From Danio rerio (lineage: Eukaryota > Chordata > Actinopteri > Cypriniformes > Danionidae): 64,000 nt of DNA. The notes under the pieces were generated by a model, which had not been told where the DNA came from, searched no databases, and saw only the letters and a program-made list of their open reading frames with translations. Positions 53,950 to 64,000 of the stretch are shown one piece after another; the first letter of the stretch is position 1; every line of letters starts with the position of its first letter. Location of the stretch: the NCBI RefSeq assembly GCF_049306965.1, contig NC_133182.1, positions 43,557,501-43,621,500 on the forward strand. Direction: 5' to 3'. The translations under genes and the position numbers were made by a program.

Positions 53950-54189
53950 GTATTGTCTGTGTTTCTGTAGATGTTTAAAATGGATTGTGTATATGTGTAT
54001 AGAATATATCGTGTATATATACAGAATGTATTGTGTGTGTGTTTCTGTATATGTATAGAATGTATTGTGTGTGTATTTGTACAGAATATATGTATCGTGT
54101 GAGTACATGTATAGAAAGTATAGTGTTTGTATAGAAAGTATCGTGTGTATAGAATGTATCATATGTGTTTCTGTATGGTGTTATAAAGG
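53763..54189. repeat. Minisatellite with (TA)n, header 4
   Basis: The TA tract of 68 nt (53880-53947) is the longest in the array. Confidence 0.85.
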
Positions 54190-54494
54190 TTCATCAACTT
54201 CTAGTAGCTCAGTGGTTAATCAGTCACCTTTCATGCCAGAGGCCCTCGTGGAACAAAACAATTGGCGCGTCTGTCTCCAGATCCAAAGGTTGAGTATAGC
54301 AGTGGTTTGTAAAAACGTGGAAGGCCCCTTTCAGGTGTGCTTGAATTCAGCCACCTTCACGTCAAACTTATGCTTGTGTCTAGCTTGCCTTTGAGGACTG
54401 TGATAAGGACCTCATGGTGCAGCGGTAGTGGATTTCCTAGCTTTGTGCTCAGTTTATGCTTGTGTCTAGCTTATTGTTGGGCACATTCACACAG

Positions 54495-54566
54495 GACCTT
54501 GTGGCGCAACGGTAGCGCGTCTGACTCCAGATCAGAAGGATGCGTGTTCAAATCACGTCAGGGTCA
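54495..54566 (+). tRNA. TRW-CCA: tRNA-Trp(CCA) copy 14, folding, T47A type
   Basis: Variable loop AGGAT, otherwise consensus. Confidence 0.87.
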
Positions 54567-55497
54567 CAGGTGCTAAGCTTGGCCTGATTTATGAAGTAGT
54601 GGAAGGCACCATCTAGGAGTGCTTATGTTCAGCAACATCTAAGTCAGATTCCAAGTCTTGTGCTTACTTTATGCTTATGTCTGGTTTGTCAATGAGGACA
54701 GTGGACAGGACCTCATGGGACATAAAAGTAGCGTGTCTGACTCCACATCTCAACGTTGCGTGTTTACGTCACCCCAGGGTCACAAGGATTGACTTTAGCA
54801 ATTGTTTGCAAAGTTATGGGAGGCACCTTTTAGCTATGCTCACGTTCAGACACTTTTAAGTCAAACTCCAAGCCTTGCGCTCAGGTTATGCTCCCTGTCT
54901 AGCTTGACAACGAGGACTCTGATAAGGACTCTGTGGTGTAGCTGTTTTGCGTCTGTCCCCCATTCAAAAGGTTGCATGTTTAAACCTTGACGAGATCACG
55001 GACGTTGAGTTCATCAGTTTATTTTTAAAGTTGTGGAACGCAAAGTTTACGAGTGCTCAGTTTTAGCCACTGCTAAGACAAATTTCCGTTTTTGTTCTCA
55101 ATTTATGTTTGTGGCTTGTTTGTCGACAGCGGCTGTGAGCTGGGACCTTTTGCGCAATGGTAGCGCATCTGACTCCAGATCAGAAGGTTGTGTTCATCAA
55201 CTTCTAGTAGCTCAGTGGTTAATCACTCACCTTTCATGCCAGAGGCCCTCGTGGAACAAAACAATTGGCGCGTCTGTCTCCAGATCCAAAGGTTGAGTAT
55301 AGCAGTGGTTTGTAAAAACGTGGAAGGCCCCTTTCAGGTGTGCTTGAATTCAGCCACCTTCACGTCAAACTTATGCTTGTGTCTAGCTTGCCTTTGAGGA
55401 CTGTGATAAGGACCTCATGGTGCAGCGGTAGTCGATTTCCTAGCTTTGTGCTCAGTTTATGCTTGTGTCTAGCTTATTGTTGGGCACATTTACACAG

Positions 55498-55569
55498 GAC
55501 CTTGTGGCGCAACGGTAGCGCGTCTGACTCCAGATCAGAAGGTTGCGTGTTCAAATCACGTCAGGGTCA
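55498..55569 (+). tRNA. TRW-CCA: tRNA-Trp(CCA) copy 15, array consensus
   Basis: Intact. Both flanks carry variants shared with copy 19 only. Confidence 0.88.
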
Positions 55570-56500
55570 CAGGTGCCAAGCTTGGCCTGATTTATGAAGT
55601 AGTGGAAGGCACCATCTAGGAGTGCTTATGTTCAGCAACATCTAAGTCAGATTCCAAGTCTTGTGCTTACTTTATGCTTATGTCTGGTTTGTCAATGAGG
55701 ACAGTGGACAGGACCTCATGGGACATAAAAGTAGCGTGTCTGACTCCACATCTCAACGTTGCGTGTTTACGTCACCCCAGGGTCACAAGGATTGACTTTA
55801 GCATTTGTTTGCAAAGTTATGGGAGGCACCTTTTAGCTATGCTCACGTTCAGACACTTTTAAGTCAAACTCCAAGCCTTGCGCTCAGGTTATGCTCCCTG
55901 TCTAGCTTGACAACGAGGACTCTGATAAGGACTCTGTGGTGTAGCTGTTTTGCGTCTGCCCCCCATTCAAAAGGTTGCATGTTTAAACCTTGACGAGATC
56001 ACGGACGTTGAGTTCATCAGTTTATTTTTAAAGTTGTGGAACGCAAAGTTTACGTGTGCTCAGTTTTAGCCACTGCTAAGACAAATTTCCGTTTTTGTTC
56101 TCAATTTATGTTTGTGGCTTGTTTGTCGACAGCGGCTGTGAGCTGGGACCTTTTGCGCAATGGTAGCGCATCTGACTCCAGATCAGAAGGTTGTGTTCAT
56201 CAACTTCTAGTAGCTCAGTGGTTAATCACTCACCTTTCATGCCAGAGGCCCTCGTGGAACAAAACAATTGGCGCGTCTGTCTCCAGATCCAAAGGTTGAG
56301 TATAGCAGTGGTTTGTAAAAACGTGGAAGGCCCCTTTCAGGTGTGCTTGAATTCAGCCACCTTCACGTCAAACTTATGCTTGTGTCTAGCTTGCCTTTGA
56401 GGACTGTGATAAGGACCTCATGGTGCAGCGGTAGTCGATTTCCTAGCTTTGTGCTCAGTTTATGCTTGTGTCTAGCTTATTGTTGGGCACATTCACACAG

Positions 56501-56572
56501 GACCTTGTGGCGCAACGGTAGCGCGTCTGACTCCAGATCAGAAGGTTGCGTGTTCAAATCACGTCAGGGTCA
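56501..56572 (+). tRNA. TRW-CCA: tRNA-Trp(CCA) copy 16, array consensus
   Basis: All stems and promoter boxes are intact. Confidence 0.88.
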
Positions 56573-57149
56573 CAGGTGCTAAGCTTGGCCTGATTTATGA
56601 AGTAGTGGAAGGCACCATCTAGGAGTGCTTATGTTCAGCAACATCTAAGTCAGATTCCAAGTCTTGTGCTTACTTTATGCTTATGTCTGGTTTGTCAATG
56701 AGGACAGTGGACAGGACCTCATGGGACATAAAAGTAGCGTGTCTGACTCCACATCTCAACGTTGCGTGTTTACGTCACCCCAGGGTCACAAGGATTGACT
56801 TTAGCATTTGTTTGCAAAGTTATGGGAGGCACCTTTTAGCTATGCTCACGTTCAGACACTTTTAAGTCAAACTCCAAGCCTTGCGCTCAGGTTATGCTCC
56901 CTGTCTAGCTTGACAACGAGGACTCTGATAAGGACTCTGTGGTGTAGCTGTTTTGCGTCTGCCCCCCATTCAAAAGGTTGCATGTTTAAACCTTGACGAG
57001 ATCACGGACGTTGAGTTCATCAGTTTATTTTTAAAGTTGTGGAAGGCAAAGTTTACGAGTGCTCAGTTTTAGCCACTGCTAAGACAAATTTCCGTTTTTG
57101 TTCTCAATTTATGTTTGTGGCTTGTTTGTCGACAGCGGCTGTGAGCTGG

Positions 57150-57220
57150 GACCTTTTGCGCAATGGTAGCGCATCTGACTCCAGATCAGAAGGTTGTGTG
57201 TTCAAATCACGTCAGGTTCA
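57150..57220 (+). pseudogene. Type II tRNA-Trp relative, full length, header 5
   Basis: Same as 39142. Confidence 0.8.
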
Positions 57221-57735
57221 GAGATTTAAGGCTTGACTGTCTTTAAGGTTGTGGAAGGCGCCTTTTTGGAGTGCTTGTGTAAAAGTAGTGGAAGGCACCA
57301 TCTAGGAGTGCTTACGGTTAGCAACATCTAAATCAGATTCCAAGCCTTATGCTTGTGTCTGTTTTGTCGATGAGAACAGTGGACAGGACAATTGTTTGTA
57401 AACATGTGCATGGCACATCTAGGAGTGCTTGCTTTCAGCTGTTTTAAGTCAAATTCCCAGCCCTGTGCTTACTATACGCTCGAGTCTTGCTTGTTGATGG
57501 GAAAGGTGGACAGGAGCTCGTGGGACAAAACAATTGCCGCCTCTGTCTCCAGATCCGAAGGTCGTAAGTTCAAATGAGGTGCCAAAGGTTGAGATTAGCA
57601 GAGGTTTGTAAAAACATGGAAGGCCCCTTTCAGGTGTGCTTGAATTCAGCCACCTTCAAGTCAAACTGCAAGCCTTGAGCTCTGTTTATGCTTGTGTCTA
57701 GCTTGCCGTTGAGGACTGTGATAAGGACCTCATGG
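57221..57735 (+). repeat. Header 5 spacer with decayed tRNA-Trp
   Basis: Same composition as header 4, including the GCTTACGGTTAGC variant. Confidence 0.75.
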
Positions 57736-57982
57736 TTTTTGGTAAAAATTTGCGGATATCTGCAGAATTATTTTGGGAGTATCCAGCGGAGTATCATAAC
57801 CTACACTTTAATATATTACATAAAAAGTAATAAATTACTGAATAAAAACTGAATAAATTCAGATTTACACATTTACTCCAGTAAATAAACAAAATTTATA
57901 ATGGGCTAAAAATCTGCACAAATCTGCTAAATTCTGCAGAAAATCTGCAGAATTCTGTGCGCGCAGATTCCGTGTGGCCCTA
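57736..57982 (+). mobile_element. Truncated hAT-like miniature transposon in header 5
   Basis: As in header 2. Confidence 0.8.
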
Positions 57983-58041
57983 ATCATGTGTGTTATTGTA
58001 TAGTGTTTTATGGTGGTGTATCTTTTAGTTATAAGGATTCA

Positions 58042-58112
58042 TCATCTTCCAATAGCGCAAGGGTTAATCACTCACCTTTCACGCCGGTGACCCGGGTTCT
58101 ATCCTAGAGTGA
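58042..58112 (+). pseudogene. tRNA-Glu/Asp-like relic, header 5
   Basis: Same block as in the other headers. Confidence 0.45.
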
Positions 58113-58497
58113 ATCAAGTGTGTATCTCTATAGAATGTATGTTTATAAAATGTATCATGTGAATTAGTATGGAATGTATTGTGTGTGTATTTGTATACAA
58201 TATAACATTTGTATTTGTATAATGTATAGTATATATATATATATATATATATATAATGTATTGTCTGTGTTTCTGTAGATGTTTAAAATGGATTGTGTAT
58301 ATGTGTATAGAATATATCGTGTATATATACAGAATGTATTGTGTGTGTGTTTCTGTATATGTATAGAATGTATTGTGTGTGTATTTGTACAGAATATATG
58401 TATCGTGTGAGTACATGTATAGAAAGTATAGTGTTTGTATAGAAAGTATCGTGTGTATAGAATGTATCATATGTGTTTCTGTATGGTGTTATAAAGG
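58113..58497. repeat. Minisatellite with (TA)n, header 5
   Basis: The TA tract is 26 nt (58230-58255). Confidence 0.85.
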
Positions 58498-58802
58498 TTC
58501 ATCAACTTCTAGTAGCTCAGTGGTTAATCAGTCACCTTTCATGCCAGAGGCCCTCGTGGAACAAAACAATTGGCGCGTCTGTCTCCAGATCCAAAGGTTG
58601 AGTATAGCAGTGGTTTGTAAAAACGTGGAAGGCCCCTTTCAGGTGTGCTTGAATTCAGCCACCTTCACGTCAAACTTATGCTTGTGTCTAGCTTGCCTTT
58701 GAGGACTGTGATAAGGACCTCATGGTGCAGCGGTAGTGGATTTCCTAGCTTTGTGCTCAGTTTATGCTTGTGTCTAGCTTATTGTTGGGCACATTCACAC
58801 AG

Positions 58803-58874
58803 GACCTTGTGGCGCAACGGTAGCGCGTCTGACTCCAGATCAGAAGGATGCGTGTTCAAATCACGTCAGGGTCA
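58803..58874 (+). tRNA. TRW-CCA: tRNA-Trp(CCA) copy 17, folding, T47A type
   Basis: Variable loop AGGAT, otherwise consensus. Confidence 0.87.
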
Positions 58875-59805
58875 CAGGTGCTAAGCTTGGCCTGATTTAT
58901 GAAGTAGTGGAAGGCACCATCTAGGAGTGCTTATGTTCAGCAACATCTAAGTCAGATTCCAAGTCTTGTGCTTACTTTATGCTTATGTCTGGTTTGTCAA
59001 TGAGGACAGTGGACAGGACCTCATGGGACATAAAAGTAGCGTGTCTGACTCCACATCTCAACGTTGCGTGTTTACGTCACCCCAGGGTCACAAGGATTGA
59101 CTTTAGCAATTGTTTGCAAAGTTATGGGAGGCACCTTTTAGCTATGCTCACGTTCAGACACTTTTAAGTCAAACTCCAAGCCTTGCGCTCAGGTTATGCT
59201 CCCTGTCTAGCTTGACAACGAGGACTCTGATAAGGACTCTGTGGTGTAGCTGTTTTGCGTCTGTCCCCCATTCAAAAGGTTGCATGTTTAAACCTTGACG
59301 AGATCACGGACGTTGAGTTCATCAGTTTATTTTTAAAGTTGTGGAAGGCAAAGTTTACGAGTGCTCAGTTTTAGCCACTGCTAAGACAAATTTCCGTTTT
59401 TGTTCTCAATTTATGTTTGTGGCTTGTTTGTCGACAGCGGCTGTGAGCTGGGACCTTTTGCGCAATGGTAGCGCATCTGACTCCAGATCAGAAGGTTGTG
59501 TTCATCAACTTCTAGTAGCTCAGTGGTTAATCACTCACCTTTCATGCCAGAGGCCCTCGTGGAACAAAACAATTGGCGCGTCTGTCTCCAGATCCAAAGG
59601 TTGAGTATAGCAGTGGTTTATAAAAGCGTGGAAGGCCCCTTTCAGGTGTGCTTGAATTCAGCCACCTTCACGTCAAACTTATGCTTGTGTCTAGCTTGCC
59701 ATTGAGGACTGTGATAAGGACCTCATGGTGCAGCGGTAGTGGATTTCCTAGCTTTGTGCTCAGTTTATGCTTGTGTCTAGCTTATTGTTGGGCACATTCA
59801 CACAG

Positions 59806-59877
59806 GACCTTGTGGCGCAACGGTAGCGCGTCTGACTCCAGATCAGAAGGATGCGTGTTCAAATCCCGTCAGGGTCA
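59806..59877 (+). tRNA. tRNA-Trp(CCA) copy 18, T47A plus T-stem change
   Basis: The T stem 3' strand reads CCCGT instead of CACGT, leaving a U-C mismatch at 52:62. The variable loop is AGGAT. It is a weaker candidate for function. Confidence 0.8.
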
Positions 59878-60808
59878 CAGGTGCTAAGCTTGGCCTGATT
59901 TATAAAGTAGTGGAAGGCACCATCTAGGAGTGCTTATGTTCAGCAACATCTAAGTCAGATTCCAAGTCTTGTGCTTACTTTATGCTTATGTCTGGTTTGT
60001 CAATGAGGACAGTGGACAGGACCTCATGGGACATAAAAGTAGCGTGTCTGACTCCACATCTCAACGTTGCGTGTTTACGTCACCCCAGGGTCACAAGGAT
60101 TGACTTTAGCAATTGTTTGCAAAGTTATGGGAGGCACCTTTTAGCTATGCTCACGTTCAGACACTTTTAAGTCAAACTCCAAGCCTTGCGCTCAGGTTAT
60201 GCTCCCTGTCTAGCTTGACAACGAGGACTCTGATAAGGACTCTGTGGTGTAGCTGTTTTGCGTCTGTCCCCCATTCAAAAGGTTGCATGTTTAAACCTTG
60301 ACGAGATCACGGACGTTGAGTTCATCAGTTTATTTTTAAAGTTGTGGAACGCAAAGTTTACGAGTGCTCAGTTTTAGCCACTGCTAAGACAAATTTCCGT
60401 TTTTGTTCTCAATTTATGTTTGTGGCTTGTTTGTCGACAGCGGCTGTGAGCTGGGACCTTTTGCGCAATGGTAGCGCATCTGACTCCAGATCAGAAGGTT
60501 GTGTTCATCAACTTCTAGTAGCTCAGTGGTTAATCACTCACCTTTCATGCCAGAGGCCCTCGTGGAACAAAACAATTGGCGCGTCTGTCTCCAGATCCAA
60601 AGGTTGAGTATAGCAGTGGTTTGTAAAAACGTGGAAGGCCCCTTTCAGGTGTGCTTGAATTCAGCCACCTTCACGTCAAACTTATGCTTGTGTCTAGCTT
60701 GCCTTTGAGGACTGTGATAAGGACCTCATGGTGCAGCGGTAGTCGATTTCCTAGCTTTGTGCTCAGTTTATGCTTGTGTCTAGCTTATTGTTGGGCACAT
60801 TTACACAG

Positions 60809-60880
60809 GACCTTGTGGCGCAACGGTAGCGCGTCTGACTCCAGATCAGAAGGTTGCGTGTTCAAATCACGTCAGGGTCA
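60809..60880 (+). tRNA. TRW-CCA: tRNA-Trp(CCA) copy 19, array consensus
   Basis: Intact. Both flanks match those of copy 15. Confidence 0.88.
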
Positions 60881-61811
60881 CAGGTGCCAAGCTTGGCCTG
60901 ATTTATGAAGTAGTGGAAGGCACCATCTAGGAGTGCTTATGTTCAGCAACATCTAAGTCAGATTCCAAGTCTTGTGCTTACTTTATGCTTATGTCTGGTT
61001 TGTCAATGAGGACAGTGGACAGGACCTCATGGGACATAAAAGTAGCGTGTCTGACTCCACATCTCAACGTTGCGTGTTTACGTCATCCCAGGGTCACAAG
61101 GATTGACTTTAGCAATTGTTTGCAAAGTTATGGGAGGCACCTTTTAGCTATGCTCACGTTCAGACACTTTTAAGTCAAACTCCAAGCCTTGCGCTCAGGT
61201 TATGCTCCCTGTCTAGCTTGACAACGAGGACTCTGATAAGGACTCTGTGGTGTAGCTGTTTTGCGTCTGTCCCCCATTCAAAAGGTTGCATGTTTAAACC
61301 TTGACGAGATCACGGACGTTGAGTTCATCAGTTTATTTTTAAAGTTGTGGAACGCAAAGTTTACGTGTGCTCAGTTTTAGCCACTGCTAAGACAAATTTC
61401 CGTTTTTGTTCTCAATTTATGTTTGTGGCTTGTTTGTCGACAGCGGCTGTGAGCTGGGACCTTTTGCGCAATGGTAGCGCATCTGACTCCAGATCAGAAG
61501 GTTGTGTTCATCAACTTCTAGTAGCTCAGTGGTTAATCACTCACCTTTCATGCCAGAGGCCCTCGTGGAACAAAACAATTGGCGCGTCTGTCTCCAGATC
61601 CAAAGGTTGAGTATAGCAGTGGTTTGTAAAAACGTGGAAGGCCCCTTTCAGGTGTGCTTGAATTCAGCCACCTTCACGTCAAACTTATGCTTGTGTCTAG
61701 CTTGCCTTTGAGGACTGTGATAAGGACCTCATGGTGCAGCGGTAGTCGATTTCCTAGCTTTGTGCTCAGTTTATGCTTGTGTCTAGCTTATTGTTGGGCA
61801 CATTCACACAG

Positions 61812-61883
61812 GACCTTGTGGCGCAACGGTAGCGCGTCTGACTCCAGATCAGAAGGTTGCGTGTTCAAATCACGTCAGGGTCA
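61812..61883 (+). tRNA. TRW-CCA: tRNA-Trp(CCA) copy 20, array consensus
   Basis: All stems and promoter boxes are intact. Confidence 0.88.
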
Positions 61884-62460
61884 CAGGTGCTAAGCTTGGC
61901 CTGATTTATGAAGTAGTGGAAGGCACCATCTAGGAGTGCTTATGTTCAGCAACATCTAAGTCAGATTCCAAGTCTTGTGCTTACTTTATGCTTATGTCTG
62001 GTTTGTCAATGAGGACAGTGGACAGGACCTCATGGGACATAAAAGTAGCGTGTCTGACTCCACATCTCAACGTTGCGTGTTTACGTCACCCCAGGGTCAC
62101 AAGGATTGACTTTAGCATTTGTTTGCAAAGTTATGGGAGGCACCTTTTAGCTATGCTCACGTTCAGACACTTTTAAGTCAAACTCCAAGCCTTGCGCTCA
62201 GGTTATGCTCCCTGTCTAGCTTGACAACGAGGACTCTGATAAGGACTCTGTGGTGTAGCTGTTTTGCGTCTGCCCCCCATTCAAAAGGTTGCATGTTTAA
62301 ACCTTTACGAGATCACGGACGTTGAGTTCATCAGTTTATTTTTAAAGTTGTGGAAGGCAAAGTTTACGAGTGCTCAGTTTTAGCCACTGCTAAGACAAAT
62401 TTCCGTTTTTGTTCTCAATTTATGTTTGTGGCTTGTTTGTCGACAGCGGCTGTGAGCTGG

Positions 62461-62531
62461 GACCTTTTGCGCAATGGTAGCGCATCTGACTCCAGATCAG
62501 AAGGTTGTGTGTTCAAATCACGTCAGGTTCA
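62461..62531 (+). pseudogene. Type II tRNA-Trp relative, full length, header 6
   Basis: Same as 39142. Confidence 0.8.
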
Positions 62532-63046
62532 GAGATTTAAGGCTTGACTGTCTTTAAGGTTGTGGAAGGCGCCTTTTTGGAGTGCTTGTGTAAAAGTAGT
62601 GGAAGGCACCATCTAGGAGTGCTTACGGTTAGCAACATCTAAATCAGATTCCAAGCCTTATGCTTGTGTCTGTTTTGTCGATGAGAACAGTGGACAGGAC
62701 AATTGTTTGTAAACATGTGCATGGCACATCTAGGAGTGCTTGCTTTCAGCTGTTTTAAGTCAAATTCCCAGCCCTGTGCTTACTATACGCTCGAGTCTTG
62801 CTTGTTGATGGGAAAGGTGGACAGGAGCTCGTGGGACAAAACAATTGCCGCCTCTGTCTCCAGATCCGAAGGTCGTAAGTTCAAATGAGGTGCCAAAGGT
62901 TGAGATTAGCAGAGGTTTGTAAAAACATGGAAGGCCCCTTTCAGGTGTGCTTGAATTCAGCCACCTTCAAGTCAAACTGCAAGCCTTGAGCTCTGTTTAT
63001 GCTTGTGTCTAGCTTGCCGTTGAGGACTGTGATAAGGACCTCATGG
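62532..63046 (+). repeat. Header 6 spacer with decayed tRNA-Trp
   Basis: Same composition as headers 4 and 5. Confidence 0.75.
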
Positions 63047-63293
63047 TTTTTGGTAAAAATTTGCGGATATCTGCAGAATTATTTTGGGAGTATCCAGCGG
63101 AGTATCATAACCTACACTTTAATATATTACATAAAAAGTAATAAATTACTGAATAAAAACTGAATAAATTCAGATTTACACATTTACTCCAGTAAATAAA
63201 CAAAATTTATAATGGGCTAAAAATCTGCACAAATCTGCTAAATTCTGCAGAAAATCTGCGGAATTCTGTGCGCGCAGATTCCGTGTGGCCCTA
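63047..63293 (+). mobile_element. Truncated hAT-like miniature transposon in header 6
   Basis: As in header 2, with AAAATCTGCGGAATTCTG in place of AAAATCTGCAGAATTCTG. Confidence 0.8.
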
Positions 63294-63352
63294 ATCATGT
63301 GTGTTATTGTATAGTGTTTTATGGTGGTGTATCTTTTAGTTATAAGGATTCA

Positions 63353-63421
63353 TCATCTTCCAATAGCGCAAGGGTTAATCACTCACCTTTCACGCCGGTG
63401 ACCCGGGTTCTATCCTAGTGA
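63353..63421 (+). pseudogene. tRNA-Glu/Asp-like relic, header 6
   Basis: Same block with a 2-nt deletion in the 3' acceptor strand (CCTAGTGA for CCTAGAGTGA). Confidence 0.45.
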
Positions 63422-63803
63422 ATCAAGTGTGTATCTCTATAGAATGTATGTTTATAAAATGTATCATGTGAATTAGTATGGAATGTATTGTGTGTGTATT
63501 TGTATACAATATAACATTTGTATTTGTATAATGTATAGTATATATATATATATATATATATAATGTATTGTCTGTGTTTCTGTAGATGTTTAAAATGGAT
63601 TTTGTATATGTGTATAGAATATATCGTGTATATATACAGAATGTATTGTGTGTGTGTTTCTGTATATGTATAGAATGTATTGTGTGTGTATTTGTACAGA
63701 ATATATGTATCGTGTGAGTACATGTATAGAAAGTATAGTGTTTGTATAGAAAGTATCGTGTGTATAGAATGTATCATATGTGTTTCTGTATGGTGTTATA
63801 AAG
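63422..63803. repeat. Minisatellite with (TA)n, header 6
   Basis: The TA tract is 24 nt (63539-63562). Confidence 0.85.
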
Positions 63804-64000
63804 GTTCATCAACTTCTAGTAGCTCAGTGGTTAATCAGTCACCTTTCATGCCAGAGGCCCTCGTGGAACAAAACAATTGGCGCGTCTGTCTCCAGATCCA
63901 AAGGTTGAGTATAGCAGTGGTTTGTAAAAACGTGGAAGGCCCCTTTCAAGTGTGCTTGAATTCAGCCACCTTCACGTCAAACTTATGCTTGTGTCTAGCT
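63804..64000 (+). repeat. Start of a further about 1-kb unit, cut by the window edge
   Basis: The Glu/Trp chimera and the following spacer are present. The intact tRNA would lie beyond the window, so the array continues to the right. Confidence 0.85.

Larger units (their letters stand above)
54190..57149 (+). repeat. Run of three about 1-kb tRNA-Trp units
   Basis: Intact tRNAs start at 54495, 55498 and 56501. The middle unit has GGGCACATTTACACAGG and CAGGTGCCAAGC, also found in the unit around 60809. Confidence 0.9.
58498..62460 (+). repeat. Run of four about 1-kb tRNA-Trp units
   Basis: Intact tRNAs start at 58803, 59806, 60809 and 61812, each 1,003 nt apart. It looks like the three-unit run at 54190 with one extra unit (around 59806) inserted after the first. 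Confidence 0.9.
34326..64000 (+). repeat. Nested tandem array derived from nuclear tRNA-Trp(CCA)
   Basis: Everything from here to the window edge is variations of tRNA-Trp plus a spacer containing TATGCTTGTGTCTAGCTTG and TGGAAGGCACC words. There are three layers. The first is monomers of about 200-218 bp (tRNA start to tRNA start: 34783, 35001, 35203, 35410, 35623, 35841, 36025 in the decayed left part; 42813, 43027, 43245, 43462 inside a modern unit). The second is units of about 1,003 bp. The third is higher-order blocks of 4.3-9.3 kb, each opened by a long header. All tRNA copies point the same way. The array is not a CRISPR array, rDNA or a protein gene family. Confidence 0.93.

Noticed and set aside
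36485-64000. Recurring open frames of 62, 69, 79, 87 and up to 180 residues in the array (for example MLEFSHLHVKLMLVSSLPLR)
   Set aside because: They run through tRNA and spacer sequence, recur only because the DNA is recently duplicated, and appear in several overlapping frames without domain content.
34326-64000. CRISPR-like regular repeats
   Set aside because: Repeat lengths are about 200 and 1,003 nt with conserved spacers, the genome is eukaryotic, and no cas genes are present.

Overview
The window looks like cyprinid fish DNA, most likely zebrafish (Danio rerio) or a close relative. The evidence is high AT content, many long (TA)n tracts, DANA/HE1-type tRNA-derived SINEs, Tc1 relics ending in the fish 'CCGGTGA' terminus, and many miniature DNA transposons of types I recognise from zebrafish. 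I find no intact protein-coding gene. Nearly every open frame is microsatellite, transposon relic or tandem-repeat by-product.

Positions 1 to about 34,320 are AT-rich intergenic sequence. It holds two internally deleted Tc1 copies (1-575 and 27,004-27,692), three SINEs, one or two LINE 3' ends, several hAT-, Harbinger- and TTAA-type nonautonomous transposons (some nested in each other), and stretches of apparently single-copy DNA. A few of those stretches look like candidate conserved non-coding elements.

Positions 34,326 to 64,000 (continuing past the right edge) are one nested tandem array built from a nuclear tRNA-Trp(CCA) gene. The oldest layer is a monomer of about 200-218 bp, made of one tRNA-Trp plus a spacer of about 140 bp. 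Diverged monomers were fixed into a unit of about 1,003 bp. Each unit has one cloverleaf-competent tRNA-Trp, several decayed ones, and a tRNA chimera whose 5' part resembles tRNA-Glu/Asp. Runs of 1, 1, 8, 3, 3 and 4 units are separated by long headers. A header carries an extra tRNA-Trp relative, usually a truncated hAT-like miniature transposon, a Glu/Asp-like tRNA relic, a hypervariable (TA)n tract and a TGTATAGAATGTAT-type minisatellite. Twenty near-identical tRNA-Trp copies lie in the window. They share a compensated acceptor-stem pair (6:67 changed from C-G to U-A) relative to the vertebrate sequence I remember.

Tandem tRNA fields of this kind are known from the long arm of zebrafish chromosome 4, so the window may cross an edge between ordinary intergenic DNA and such a field. 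That placement is inference.
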